DNA of 36,214 bases from Candidatus Desulfovibrio gallistercoris (lineage in GTDB: Bacteria; Desulfobacterota; Desulfovibrionia; Desulfovibrionales; Desulfovibrionaceae): the NCBI GenBank assembly GCA_019118745.1, contig DWYJ01000061.1, forward strand, positions 1 through 36,214. The letters run 5' to 3'. The translations under genes and the position numbers were made by a program. Below the pieces are notes generated by a model that did not search any database, was not told the origin of the DNA, and saw nothing but the letters and a program-made list of their open reading frames with translations. Positions 21,938-28,847 of the stretch are shown here, piece by piece (position 1 is the stretch's first letter; every line of letters begins with the position of its first letter).

Positions 21938-23647
21938 TCATATCCAGGGGGTTTCTGACGGGTCGCCGCCGTCCGGCCAGGTGTCCGGCCAGCCGTCCGG
22001 TCCGCCGTCGTGGGGAAGATCGAAGGGGGACGCGGCGCGCGGCACGCGCACGAAGGCGTCCCGCAGGGAGACGAAGCCCTGCGTGGCCGCCCGCCAGAGC
22101 ATCTCCAGCGCGTCCGGCCCGTCGTCGTGATCGGCCAGCGGGAAGTGGCGCAGCTGGTCCACCAGGGCGCGCTGCTCGGGATGGAAGAGGATGCGGCCCT
22201 GGCTGACGTAGGGTTGCAGGCTCTCGATGCGCAATTGCTTGTCCGTATGGTTCTTCAGCGGCAGGACAGGCAGGGGCAGGCCCTGCCGCGCGGCCTCGCG
22301 CACCAGCACCTCGGCAAAGAACTCCTGGAACTGCACCGTCTCCACGGCCCAGAGCGCGCAGCGCCATTGCCGCTGCAGGGCGATCATGTCCTGTATGATG
22401 CGGTCGGGATGGCGCTTGCGGATGTCGGCCACCAGCACATGGAGCCGCATATTCTCCCGGTCCAGCCCGCCGATGAGCAGGGCCGACGGATCGCGCCCGG
22501 CCCCGGCCTTGCCCAGCGAGGGATCGCAGGCCCCGAAATGCAGCAGGCCGGGCGGCAGCTCCGACCAGAACCGCAGCGCGCCCGCGAAGGGCGAGGCGTC
22601 GCCGGAAAGCGGGTCGTTCTGCTGTTCGGCGTCAAAGGCGGCGCGGTCTTCCGCGCGCTTGCACATGAGCGTATACAGGGGCCGGAAATCCGGCCAGCTC
22701 GTCACGGCCCCGGCGTCCATCGCCTCCCGCCGGGCCTCGTAGAAGGCGCGCGCCCGCTCCGGCCCGTCCGGCGGCGTGGCGTAGAGGGCTTCCCATGTGT
22801 CCCACAGGTCGAGCCTGTCCGGCATGCGCGAAAGCGCCCGGAAGGTGCGGCCGCGCCACTGCGGTTTTTTGAGGGTGCGGGCCAGCACGCTGTCGTAATG
22901 CAGGATGGTGCCTATGTAGACCACGTCCATGCTGTCGTCCGCCGGGCCCAGGGAAAGCACGGTGCGCATGAGCCAGCTTTCCAGCTTGTCCCGCTGTTCC
23001 GGGCTGCGCACGTTCTCGTCGTTCTCCAGATCGTCCAGCAGGGCCAGGTCGGGCCGGTGCGGCCCGTGCCGCAGGCCGCGCATGCGCTTGCCCGCGCCGA
23101 AGGCCTGTATCTTCACGTTGCGGGCCGTGATGACGGCGCCCACGTTCCAGACGCGGCCCTGCCCGCAGTGGCCGGGAAAGTCCGCCGCAAGGCGGGGGTT
23201 GCTCTCCAGTTCGGCCTTGACCGCCTCCAGGAAGCTGGCCGCCTGCTCGAAGGCGTCGGCCACCAGCAGGATATACCGCTTGCGCTCCGTCATCACGCAC
23301 CAGAGCAGGAAGAACACGTCCACAAAGGTGGTCTTGGCTTCGCCGCGCGGGGCCGCGCAGGCCAGCCGGACGCCCTCCGGCGCGTCCACGGCCGCGGGCA
23401 GCGCGCCGTCCAGCCAGAGATGCAGGGCGCTGTCCCCGGTGGGCGAGCCGTCCTTGCGGCGCGTGTAGTGCGGGAAGTACGTCCGCCGGAAAAAGGGGAA
23501 GTCCTCCCGCGCCCGCGCCACACGGGCGGCGGACGCCGGGCCGTCCACGGGGAAGGCGGCGCAGGAGGCCTCTATGCTCCGGCGCAGGGAACCGGCCAGC
23601 GCGGTAAGCTGCGCCCGGAACTCCGCCGCCGAAAGACGTTCAGACAT
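21938..23647 (-). CDS. Terminase large subunit (Mu gp28-like)
   Basis: A 569-residue packaging motor. Residues 99-107 (APRGEAKTT) form the Walker A-like loop, and 201-206 (LALLDD) with following E/N the Walker B. The C-terminal nuclease domain shows D375 (GACDPSLGKAG), E436 (WAVETVQF) and HDDGPDALEML near 507-517. This headful-type nuclease would cut the host DNA flanking the inserted phage. It overlaps the DUF1804 gene by 8 nt. Confidence 0.95.
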   Translation of the reverse strand: MSERLSAAEFRAQLTALAGSLRRSIEASCAAFPVDGPASAARVARAREDFPFFRRTYFPHYTRRKDGSPTGDSALHLWLDGALPAAVDAPEGVRLACAAPRGEAKTTFVDVFFLLWCVMTERKRYILLVADAFEQAASFLEAVKAELESNPRLAADFPGHCGQGRVWNVGAVITARNVKIQAFGAGKRMRGLRHGPHRPDLALLDDLENDENVRSPEQRDKLESWLMRTVLSLGPADDSMDVVYIGTILHYDSVLARTLKKPQWRGRTFRALSRMPDRLDLWDTWEALYATPPDGPERARAFYEARREAMDAGAVTSWPDFRPLYTLMCKRAEDRAAFDAEQQNDPLSGDASPFAGALRFWSELPPGLLHFGACDPSLGKAGAGRDPSALLIGGLDRENMRLHVLVADIRKRHPDRIIQDMIALQRQWRCALWAVETVQFQEFFAEVLVREAARQGLPLPVLPLKNHTDKQLRIESLQPYVSQGRILFHPEQRALVDQLRHFPLADHDDGPDALEMLWRAATQGFVSLRDAFVRVPRAASPFDLPHDGGPDGWPDTWPDGGDPSETPWI

Positions 23648-24149
23648 GCCGCCCCCCCAGTTTTTCCGTCACTTCCCCGGCAAAGGGCTCCAGCACTTCC
23701 AGCAGGGCCGCCGCGTGCTGGGGGAACTCCCGCCGCACGAATTCGGTCAGCAGCTGGATGACCCGCAGGGCCGTGGCCAGTTCGCTGGTCTCCGGCAGCA
23801 CGCGGCGGCTGGCGGAGACCATCTTGTTGAAGCTGTCGGCCAGGCTGGCCAGCGCCCGCGTCTTCTCCGCCGCCGTCATGTCTCCGGCCTCGATGATCTC
23901 GCCCATGAGCGCCTTGTGCTGCTGCACATAATCGCTCAGGGTCTGACGGGCCACGGCTTCCATGCCTTCGCCCGCCAGCAGGCTGGCCGCGCGCAGCTTG
24001 TCCCAGTCATCGCCCTTTTCGGCGGCCCGGCGCTTCCAGCCGCGCAACGTGCCCGGCGGCACGCCGCGCGCGGCGGCTATGCGCGCCAGCGGCAGGTTGT
24101 TGATGTAGTCCGCGCGGCAGGCGGCGCGCAGGGCGGCGTCATGGGCCAT
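23640..24149 (-). CDS. DUF1804 small terminase-like protein (Mu gp27-like)
   Basis: A 169-residue protein with an N-terminal HTH (YINNLPLARIAAARGVPPGT then LRGWKRRA) and a helical C-terminal half, matching DUF1804 proteins that sit immediately upstream of the Mu-type large terminase. It probably recognises phage DNA for packaging. The ATG at 24149 has AAGGAG at 6 nt and begins 2 nt after the holin stop. Confidence 0.85.
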   Translation of the reverse strand: MAHDAALRAACRADYINNLPLARIAAARGVPPGTLRGWKRRAAEKGDDWDKLRAASLLAGEGMEAVARQTLSDYVQQHKALMGEIIEAGDMTAAEKTRALASLADSFNKMVSASRRVLPETSELATALRVIQLLTEFVRREFPQHAAALLEVLEPFAGEVTEKLGGRHV

Positions 24150-24151
24150 AT

Positions 24152-24664
24152 CTACTCCTTGCCGCGCGGGCCGGGGGCGGAGGGATCGTCCACCACGCTT
24201 TCCAGCGTCTTTTCCATCCGCTCCCTGCTCCCCATGACGAGGACGCGCAGCGGGCGGGGCACGTTCACGCCAAGCCAGGTCAGATGCCCGATGATGGAGG
24301 CGCAGTCCGTCAGGATGAGGTAGAGCATGAAGATGTCCGTCACCGGCAGGGAAAAGCCCAGCGCCCGGCGCAGGGAGATGTCCACCCCCACGGCCATGAG
24401 CAGGAAGAGCCCGTAACAGGTATAGCGCACGAGGCCCCGCTGCAGGCCCCGGCACAGCGAACGGCCGCGCTTGCAGCCCACCGCTATGCGGGACAGCATC
24501 TCGCCGGTCAGGGCGGCCAGCATGATGCCGAAGATCACATGATCCACCCCAAGCAGGCTGAGCAGAGCCGAAAAGCCCGTGCCCACGGCCAGCTTGCCCG
24601 GCCACATGTCCGCCAGGCGGTTGCCGTAGTGCTGCACCGCGTGCAGCCAGTTGATGTCAGTCAT
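24152..24664 (-). CDS. Phage holin
   Basis: A 170-residue protein with three or four hydrophobic segments (DHVIFGIMLAALTGEML; YTCYGLFLLMAVGVDISL; FMLYLILTDCASIIGHLTWL) and a charged C-terminal tail, the layout of the phage_holin_4 family. It would permeabilise the inner membrane to release the endolysin. AAAGGAGG lies 6 nt before the ATG at 24664, and the gene overlaps the Rz1-like stop by 8 nt. The final assignment rests on topology and lysis-cassette context. Confidence 0.8.
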   Translation of the reverse strand: MTDINWLHAVQHYGNRLADMWPGKLAVGTGFSALLSLLGVDHVIFGIMLAALTGEMLSRIAVGCKRGRSLCRGLQRGLVRYTCYGLFLLMAVGVDISLRRALGFSLPVTDIFMLYLILTDCASIIGHLTWLGVNVPRPLRVLVMGSRERMEKTLESVVDDPSAPGPRGKE

Positions 24665-24986
24665 GGTGCGCCTCCTTTCCCTCCCGCATGGCCGCATACC
24701 AGGCCCGCAGCCCGGCCTTGTCCGCATTGCAGCGGTCGAGGGCCTCGCCGTAGGCCACCACCAGCCGGGTGATGCCCAGGGCATAGGCCCGCACGTCACT
24801 GCCCCGCGCCAGTTCGTCCGGCGTCGCCGGATGCGGGCAGTCCGCCAACAGGCTTTGCGGCGGCGGGATGACCGCCTCCCGTGAGGCCGAGCACCCCGCG
24901 CAGGCCATCAAGAAAAGCGCCGTCATCAAGCCCGCCGCCCCGCCGCGCCACGTCATCGAGACGTTGTGTCTTTCGTTCCGCTTCAT
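24657..24986 (-). CDS. Rz1-like outer-membrane spanin lipoprotein
   Basis: A 109-residue protein starting MKRNERHNVSMTWRGG with a hydrophobic signal ending LFLMACAGCS, where C29 (LMAC) or C32 would be lipid-modified. The mature part starts with SREAVIPPPQSLL, the Pro-containing stretch expected of Rz1. GGGAGG lies 6 nt upstream. It begins inside the Rz-like gene in another frame and extends past it, a common spanin layout. It is longer than lambda Rz1 (60 aa). Confidence 0.8.
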   Translation of the reverse strand: MKRNERHNVSMTWRGGAAGLMTALFLMACAGCSASREAVIPPPQSLLADCPHPATPDELARGSDVRAYALGITRLVVAYGEALDRCNADKAGLRAWYAAMREGKEAHHD

Positions 24987-25185
24987 CGTGCGCCTCCCGC
25001 GCCAGTTCGTCCCGCAGAGCGCCGGCCGCGCCGTCGGCGGCCCGTGCCGCCTCAAGCAGGGCCAGCCCGGCCCGCAGGCGTTCCATCTCCTCGCCCCGGC
25101 GCACGCACTCGCGCGCCAGCAGGCCCACGGCCACACACAGCAGGCAGCACAGCCCCACGGCCAGCCGGCCGGTCCGGGACGTCAT
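24796..25185 (-). CDS. Rz-like inner-membrane spanin
   Basis: A 129-residue protein with one N-terminal membrane segment (LAVGLCCLLCVAVGLLA, residues 8-24) followed by a coiled-coil region (ECVRRGEEMERLRAGLALLE and LRDELAREAHDEAERKTQRL), as in Rz i-spanins. It starts in a TGATG overlap with the endolysin gene and overlaps the Rz1-like gene by 191 nt. Together the two bridge inner and outer membranes in the last step of lysis, so the host is Gram-negative. Confidence 0.75.
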   Translation of the reverse strand: MTSRTGRLAVGLCCLLCVAVGLLARECVRRGEEMERLRAGLALLEAARAADGAAGALRDELAREAHDEAERKTQRLDDVARRGGGLDDGAFLDGLRGVLGLTGGGHPAAAKPVGGLPASGDAGRTGAGQ

Positions 25186-25787
25186 CAGAGCGCCCCTTCC
25201 CGGCGCAGGAAGGCCCGCAGATCCTTGACGCGGTTGGTCCAGCCGCCCAGAAATACGGCCTGCGATGGCCTGCGCGCCGCAAGATCGTTGTAGAACGCCT
25301 GCCGGGCGTCCAGCAGGGCCGACAGCACGGCGGGCGTGGCATGGGTGCACAGCGCCTTGCGGGTCAGCGGCCCGGCCTGGCCGTCCACCGTCAGCCGCAC
25401 GCCGTTGGGCCCCACACAGGCATTGTAGCCGCGCTGGGCGAACTTCACGGACTGCACGCAGCCGCAATTCACCGCCGCGTCATAGAGCACCAGCGCCACG
25501 CCGAAGGGGTATTCGTCCAGCCGCAGGCTGTCCCAGAATTCGCGCTTGAACATGGCCCGCGCCCGCTCCGGCGTGACCTCCTCCCGCAGGACCAGCGGGG
25601 TGACAGGCGGATGGACGCCGATGCTCCGCAGGAATTCCCTGCCGTCCCGCGTGGCGGCGATGCCCTGCACGAACGTCAGGGACGCCCCGTATGCCGTCAG
25701 CCCGCCCGTATCGGCGGGATGATCCGAAAGCCCGCCCTCCCACTTCGCCGTAAAGGCATGGGCGCGCCGGAACATGTCTTCACTCAT
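25185..25787 (-). CDS. Endolysin, glycoside hydrolase family 108
   Basis: A 200-residue GH108 muramidase. KWEGGLSDHPADTGGLTAYG (residues 15-34) contains the family's catalytic Glu (E17) and the DxGG-T motif. Residues about 120-165 (VGPNGVRLTVDGQAGPLTRK) resemble the C-terminal peptidoglycan-binding domain usual in the family. There is no signal peptide, so release depends on the holin. AAAGGAG lies 6 nt before the ATG. This is the first gene of the lysis and packaging block; its leader has a late box and a strong terminator-like hairpin. Confidence 0.93.
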   Translation of the reverse strand: MSEDMFRRAHAFTAKWEGGLSDHPADTGGLTAYGASLTFVQGIAATRDGREFLRSIGVHPPVTPLVLREEVTPERARAMFKREFWDSLRLDEYPFGVALVLYDAAVNCGCVQSVKFAQRGYNACVGPNGVRLTVDGQAGPLTRKALCTHATPAVLSALLDARQAFYNDLAARRPSQAVFLGGWTNRVKDLRAFLRREGAL

Positions 25788-25808
25788 GGCAACTCCTTTG
25801 CGGGCGGC

Positions 25809-25852
25809 AAAAAAAACGCCCCCGCCCCGTCACTTTGTGACGGAACGGGGGC
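25809..25852 (-). terminator. Terminator / attenuator in endolysin leader
   Basis: Arms GCCCCCG and CCGTCAC (25818-25824, 25827-25833) pair with GTGACGG and CGGGGGC; on the minus strand the stem is followed by eight T (25816-25809). It lies between the candidate late box and the endolysin start, 22 nt from the ATG, leaving no room for another promoter. It either ends middle transcripts or attenuates late ones. Confidence 0.75.
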
Positions 25853-25882
25853 AAAAAACAGGCTGCGGGGCTTCAGCGTTTA
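25851..25882 (-). promoter_or_regulatory. Candidate late box L, upstream of endolysin
   Basis: The minus strand reads TAAACGCTGAAGCCCCGCAG then CCTGTTTTTTGC. It corresponds in place to the Mu lysis promoter and is the counterpart of box T. Element R4 inserted at its upstream TA, separating it from the Mor gene. Confidence 0.45.
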
Positions 25883-26180
25883 AGGCCTGTCAACACTATT
25901 CGTTGACTGTTTGGGGGGAAGGGGAACCCCTCGCTCTGCTGTCGATGCCTGTAAGGCTCCTGCGTCGCCTAACAGGCACGGCCCTGCGGGCCGCCCGTCG
26001 GGTCGCTGCCGGCGCGAGAGGGGTTCCCCTTCCCCCCCCAAGCCCCTCATCCCTTCCCCAGCGCGCTTTTACCGGGGGAAGAATCAGGGACACGAGGCAC
26101 CCCCAAAAGACAGACGGCGCGTGTACGAATTATTGGGCTTATTTATAGAAATTATTTGCAAAACTTGTGCTAACAGGCCT
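25883..26180 (+). repeat. MITE-like intergenic element R4 (complete, 298 bp)
   Basis: This is the best preserved copy. It has inverted ends AGGCCTGTCAACAC and GTGCTAACAGGCCT (12 of 14 paired), a TA on each side, and the same flanks found unsplit at 10180-10206. Inside are the long palindrome (GGGGGGAAGGGGAACCCCT at about 25914-25931 with AGGGGTTCCCCTTCCCCCC near 26018-26036), an inner module (25932-26005) holding two smaller stems, the core AGCGCGCTTTTACC, and an AT-rich right end. No ORF is present, so movement would need an enzyme in trans. It supplies the last base of the Mor stop codon and fills most of the 392-bp gap to the endolysin. Confidence 0.85.
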
Positions 26181-26692
26181 TAGGCGGTGTCCAGCAGGCT
26201 GGCCTGCTGCGGGGCCGGAGCAAGGGGTTTTTTGAAGATGTCCCAGACAGTGCGCTCGCTCAGGCCGTAGCGCAGGGCAAGGCATTGCGCGATCTGCCGT
26301 TCGGACAGGCCCTGCCGGGCCAGCTCGCGCCGGTCGCCCAGCAGGAGCGCGTTGCGGGCCCTGAGCAGCGCCGGCTTGCAGTTGGGGACATAGAGCGGAT
26401 AGACGGCGTACATGGCGGCAAGGGTGCGCGCCGCCTCCTCGCCGATGCAGCGCGCCAGCTCGTCCAGCAGCGCCCGTCCCTGCGCCCGCGCCCCCACAGG
26501 CAGACGCAGGGTCAGCCCGCCGAAGTTCTCCACCAGCCGCAGCGTGGCGGGCAGGCCTATCCTGCCCGCGATATGCTGCACGCTGCGCGGCAGGTGCGCG
26601 GCGGAAAGCTCCCGCAACGAGGGCAGGTGCGCCTCGGCGGCACGCATGGCGGCAAAGTACTCGGCCCCGCGGGGCTTGCGGGCGGCGTTCAT
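26180..26692 (-). CDS. Mor-family transcription activator of middle/late genes
   Basis: A 170-residue Mor/C-type activator. The C-terminal HTH is clear (LARQGLSERQIAQCLALRYG then LSERTVWDIFKK, residues 124-155). Upstream there appear to be two copies of the Mor dimerisation module: IAGRIGLPATLRLVENFGGL (41-60) and CIGEEAARTLAAMYAVYPLY (82-101). In Mu, Mor switches on the C activator and thence the late promoters; no separate C gene is visible here, so this one protein may do both. It overlaps the DUF4406 gene by ATGA and is the last gene of the middle operon. Confidence 0.85.
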   Translation of the reverse strand: MNAARKPRGAEYFAAMRAAEAHLPSLRELSAAHLPRSVQHIAGRIGLPATLRLVENFGGLTLRLPVGARAQGRALLDELARCIGEEAARTLAAMYAVYPLYVPNCKPALLRARNALLLGDRRELARQGLSERQIAQCLALRYGLSERTVWDIFKKPLAPAPQQASLLDTA

Positions 26693-27015
26693 GCCGTGCC
26701 TCCGGGCAGGCCGGGGACAAGAAAGGCCTCCAGCGGCCGGACATCCAGCCCCAGCCGGCGCGCTATGCAGTTCTCCAGCCGCGCCCCGCGCGACTGCCGC
26801 CAGCCCGGCAAAAGGGCCACACCGTCACAGCGGGCCAGCTGGACGAGGGCCAGCCGCATGTAGCCCTGCCAGCTGCCGCAGGCCGGGGGCGCGTTCTCCG
26901 CGGGGTTCTCCACCCGCAAGCCGAGGCGGCGCAAGCGGGCCGCCGCCGCGTGGAAGGCCGGATAATTGTTCTCCGGCAGGCCGCTCATGGGGCCGGAAAG
27001 GTATATGGTCATCAT
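26689..27015 (-). CDS. DUF4406 protein
   Basis: A 108-residue protein of the DUF4406 family, related in fold to nucleoside 2-deoxyribosyltransferases: IYLSGPMSGLPENNYPAFHA at residues 4-23 and DGVALLPGWRQSRGARLENC later. The role in phages is unknown; a nucleotide-binding or nucleotide-salvage function is plausible but not shown. The start overlaps the GemA stop. Confidence 0.8.
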   Translation of the reverse strand: MMTIYLSGPMSGLPENNYPAFHAAAARLRRLGLRVENPAENAPPACGSWQGYMRLALVQLARCDGVALLPGWRQSRGARLENCIARRLGLDVRPLEAFLVPGLPGGTA

Positions 27016-27437
27016 CTGTCCTCCTGTTCTCGTCTCGCCTGACGGGCAAGGGCGGCTATGCAGGCGTCCAGCCGGGCCGCCGGGGCACTGGCCAGCGTTT
27101 CCGTCCCCCGGCTCATGCGCCGGATGACGGCCTCGGCATAGTCCAGATCACGGCCTTGCGACAGGCAGAGCGCAAGAATCTTGCGGTGGCGCGGCCGCAG
27201 CTCCGGGGCGACGGCCGGGGAAAGGCTTTTTGCCGGACGCGGACGGGGCGTCCAGCCCCGCGCCCGGAACTCGGCCAGCACGGCCTTGAGCTGCGGCACG
27301 CCGCAGCGGGCGGCGCTGTCCCTGCCGGTCACGGACGACAGCAGCCCCCGGTAGGTCTCCTCATCCAGCCCCATGTCCGCCCTGGCCATATGCACCGAGG
27401 CGATGAGGCCCTTGCGCAGGCGGTCAGCGGCAGGCAT
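27012..27437 (-). CDS. GemA / Mu gp16-like protein (DUF1018)
   Basis: A 141-residue GemA family member: LIASVHMARADMGLDEETYR (residues 11-30), a LLSSVTGRDSAARCGVPQLK segment and AVLAEFRARGW. Mu GemA affects host gene expression and DNA topology; its exact action is unsettled. GAGGAGG lies 6 nt before the ATG at 27437, inside the preceding gene's end. Confidence 0.85.
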   Translation of the reverse strand: MPAADRLRKGLIASVHMARADMGLDEETYRGLLSSVTGRDSAARCGVPQLKAVLAEFRARGWTPRPRPAKSLSPAVAPELRPRHRKILALCLSQGRDLDYAEAVIRRMSRGTETLASAPAARLDACIAALARQARREQEDR

Positions 27438-27672
27438 GCGCGGCCTCCTCTCCAAGCGCCCGGGCGCGCCCGGCCTTCTCGCTGTTCGCCCGGAAGCGCG
27501 CGGCCTTTTCGTTGAGCGCGTCCAGCATGGTCTTCACCATAGCCTGCGTCTTTTCCGGCGCACGCCCGCCCCGGAGAATGAAGCAGACCACGCTGCCGTC
27601 CGACATGTCCCGGATGTTCCAGGCGTCGGCCCGCGTGCGCACGAGGATGAAGCGTTGAACATTGTTCGGCAT
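27424..27672 (-). CDS. Hypothetical protein, 82 aa
   Basis: This starts MPNNVQRFILVRTRADAWNI at an ATG 6 nt after AAAGGAGGA; the longer in-frame ORF runs through the double-hairpin leader and was rejected. It is a short alpha/beta protein with a Lys/Arg-rich helical C-terminus. I recognise no family. Its leader is a copy of the leader of the neighbouring 64-aa gene. Confidence 0.7.
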   Translation of the reverse strand: MPNNVQRFILVRTRADAWNIRDMSDGSVVCFILRGGRAPEKTQAMVKTMLDALNEKAARFRANSEKAGRARALGEEAAHACR

Positions 27673-27748
27673 GTGGTCCTCCTTTGGCTGCTCGTCAGGC
27701 CGGGGCCGCCACGCCCCGGCGACGGCCCCGCGCGGGGCCGTTTCGCAG
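27670..27748 (-). repeat. 79-bp duplicated leader with two hairpins, copy A
   Basis: Between the stop of the 64-aa gene and the start of the 82-aa gene, the minus strand forms GGCCCCGCGCGGGGCC (perfect palindrome) and GCCGGGGC/GCCCCGGC arms, then AAAGGAGG and ATG. It matches 27941-28020 except for one substitution and one single-base gap. Confidence 0.9.
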
Positions 27749-27943
27749 TTAGTTTGTGTCATTTTCGGGCATGTCGGGCGTTGCCAGGCGGTACTCCTCG
27801 ACAAGAAGTGCCCCAAGGATCCTTGCCATTGCCGGGAAGCTACGCGCGGGGTCTTCCAGCATGGCCGCAAGGTTGATCTGCATCGACACGCTCACATCAA
27901 CGGGCGCTCCCGTTATGCCCAATTTCATCTCGACGGCTCCCAT
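27749..27943 (-). CDS. Hypothetical protein, 64 aa
   Basis: A small protein (MGAVEMKLGITGAPVDVSVS…) with AAAGGAGGA 6 nt before the ATG, a stop flush against copy A of the leader repeat, and copy B as its own leader. I do not recognise the family. It is acidic at the C-terminus and has no membrane segment. The strong ribosome site and the operon position support translation. Confidence 0.65.
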   Translation of the reverse strand: MGAVEMKLGITGAPVDVSVSMQINLAAMLEDPARSFPAMARILGALLVEEYRLATPDMPENDTN

Positions 27944-28020
27944 GTCGTCCTCCTTTGGCTGCTCGTCAGGCCGGGGCCGCCACGCCCCGGCGACGGCCCC
28001 GCGCGGGGGCCGTTTCGCAG
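27941..28020 (-). repeat. 80-bp duplicated leader with two hairpins, copy B
   Basis: This is the partner of 27670-27748, lying between the DUF3164 stop and the 64-aa gene. Because both copies include hairpins, ribosome-binding site and start codon, each appears to be a portable expression leader or an attenuator within the operon. Confidence 0.9.
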
Positions 28021-28027
28021 GGCTCGC

Positions 28028-28642
28028 TCACACCGCCGCCATGTCCATCGAAATGGCGGCGAACTTGCCGTCCTCGCCCCGTTCGTACACCCGCACATAG
28101 GGCTTGTTGCCCACGATCTGCACGCTGTCGCTGATGGCCTCCATCGCCGCGCGCCAGCGCGGATCGTCCACCTTGATGCGGCGCAGGCCCAGGATGCGCC
28201 CGGCGGACATCCGCCCCTCCCTGTCCAGATCAAAGGCCGCATCCACCACGGCCCGCAGGTTCTCCGAGCTGCCCTCCGTCCAGTCCCGCAGGCATTCGTT
28301 GATCAGCTCCCGCGCCGCGTGGATGCGCTCGTCGAAGGTGATGGCGTCCGCCATGCTGCGCACGACCTTGTAGCGGCCGTCGTAGGACAGCAGGGAGACA
28401 TTGCCCTTCTGGCCGCCGTAGCGGACGCCGTGCTCCTCCGCCGACAGGGACACGAAGGCGGCTATGTCGCCCATCATGCCGGCCTTGGTGCGCCGCAGGC
28501 TCTCCCGCGTGGCGCGGGCACGTTCCACCAGCTCGCGCACCAGCTCGTCACGGGCGCGGTCGATGGGGTCCACCTTGCTCAGGGGCACCAGCCGCCCCTG
28601 CGCGTCTTCCATATAGCCTTCCGGCATCGTTCTTTCGTCCAT
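28028..28642 (-). CDS. DUF3164 protein
   Basis: A 204-residue DUF3164 member, common in the early/middle region of Mu-like phages. Supporting stretches: MPEGYMEDAQGRLVPLSKVD near the start, AFVSLSAEEHGVRYGGQKGN in the middle, then DERIHAARELINECLRDW and RWRAAMEAISDSVQIVGNKP. The role is unknown. The ATG at 28642 has GGAGGAAG upstream; an in-frame start at 28735 overlaps the previous gene and was not used. Confidence 0.85.
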   Translation of the reverse strand: MDERTMPEGYMEDAQGRLVPLSKVDPIDRARDELVRELVERARATRESLRRTKAGMMGDIAAFVSLSAEEHGVRYGGQKGNVSLLSYDGRYKVVRSMADAITFDERIHAARELINECLRDWTEGSSENLRAVVDAAFDLDREGRMSAGRILGLRRIKVDDPRWRAAMEAISDSVQIVGNKPYVRVYERGEDGKFAAISMDMAAV

Positions 28643-28658
28643 CTTCTCTTCCTCCGTT

Positions 28659-28847
28659 TCAGGCGCGGGCCGCCGCGTCCGCCGTTTCCGTGCCGTATCC
28701 CGTCCACTCTTCCAGCGCCCGCGCCTGGTCGGCATGGGCCAGCAGGTTTTCCCGCAGCAGGCGCAAAAAGCGCCACTGCTCCTCGCTTACTTCCCCGGCC
28801 AGCGCGCCCACGCTGGCCGCGCACGATTGCAGATCCTGACTCAGCAT
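28659..28847 (-). CDS. Hypothetical protein, 62 aa
   Basis: A small helical protein (MLSQDLQSCAASVGALAGEV…; WRFLRLLRENLLAHADQARA). GGAGGG lies 4 nt before the ATG, which falls 7 nt inside the end of the preceding gene. An upstream in-frame ATG precedes that site. The family is not recognised. Confidence 0.65.
   Translation of the reverse strand: MLSQDLQSCAASVGALAGEVSEEQWRFLRLLRENLLAHADQARALEEWTGYGTETADAAARA

Noticed and set aside
25883..26180. Repeat cluster considered as a CRISPR array
   Set aside because: Repeats are not regularly spaced, there are no unique spacers of constant size, and no cas genes are present.
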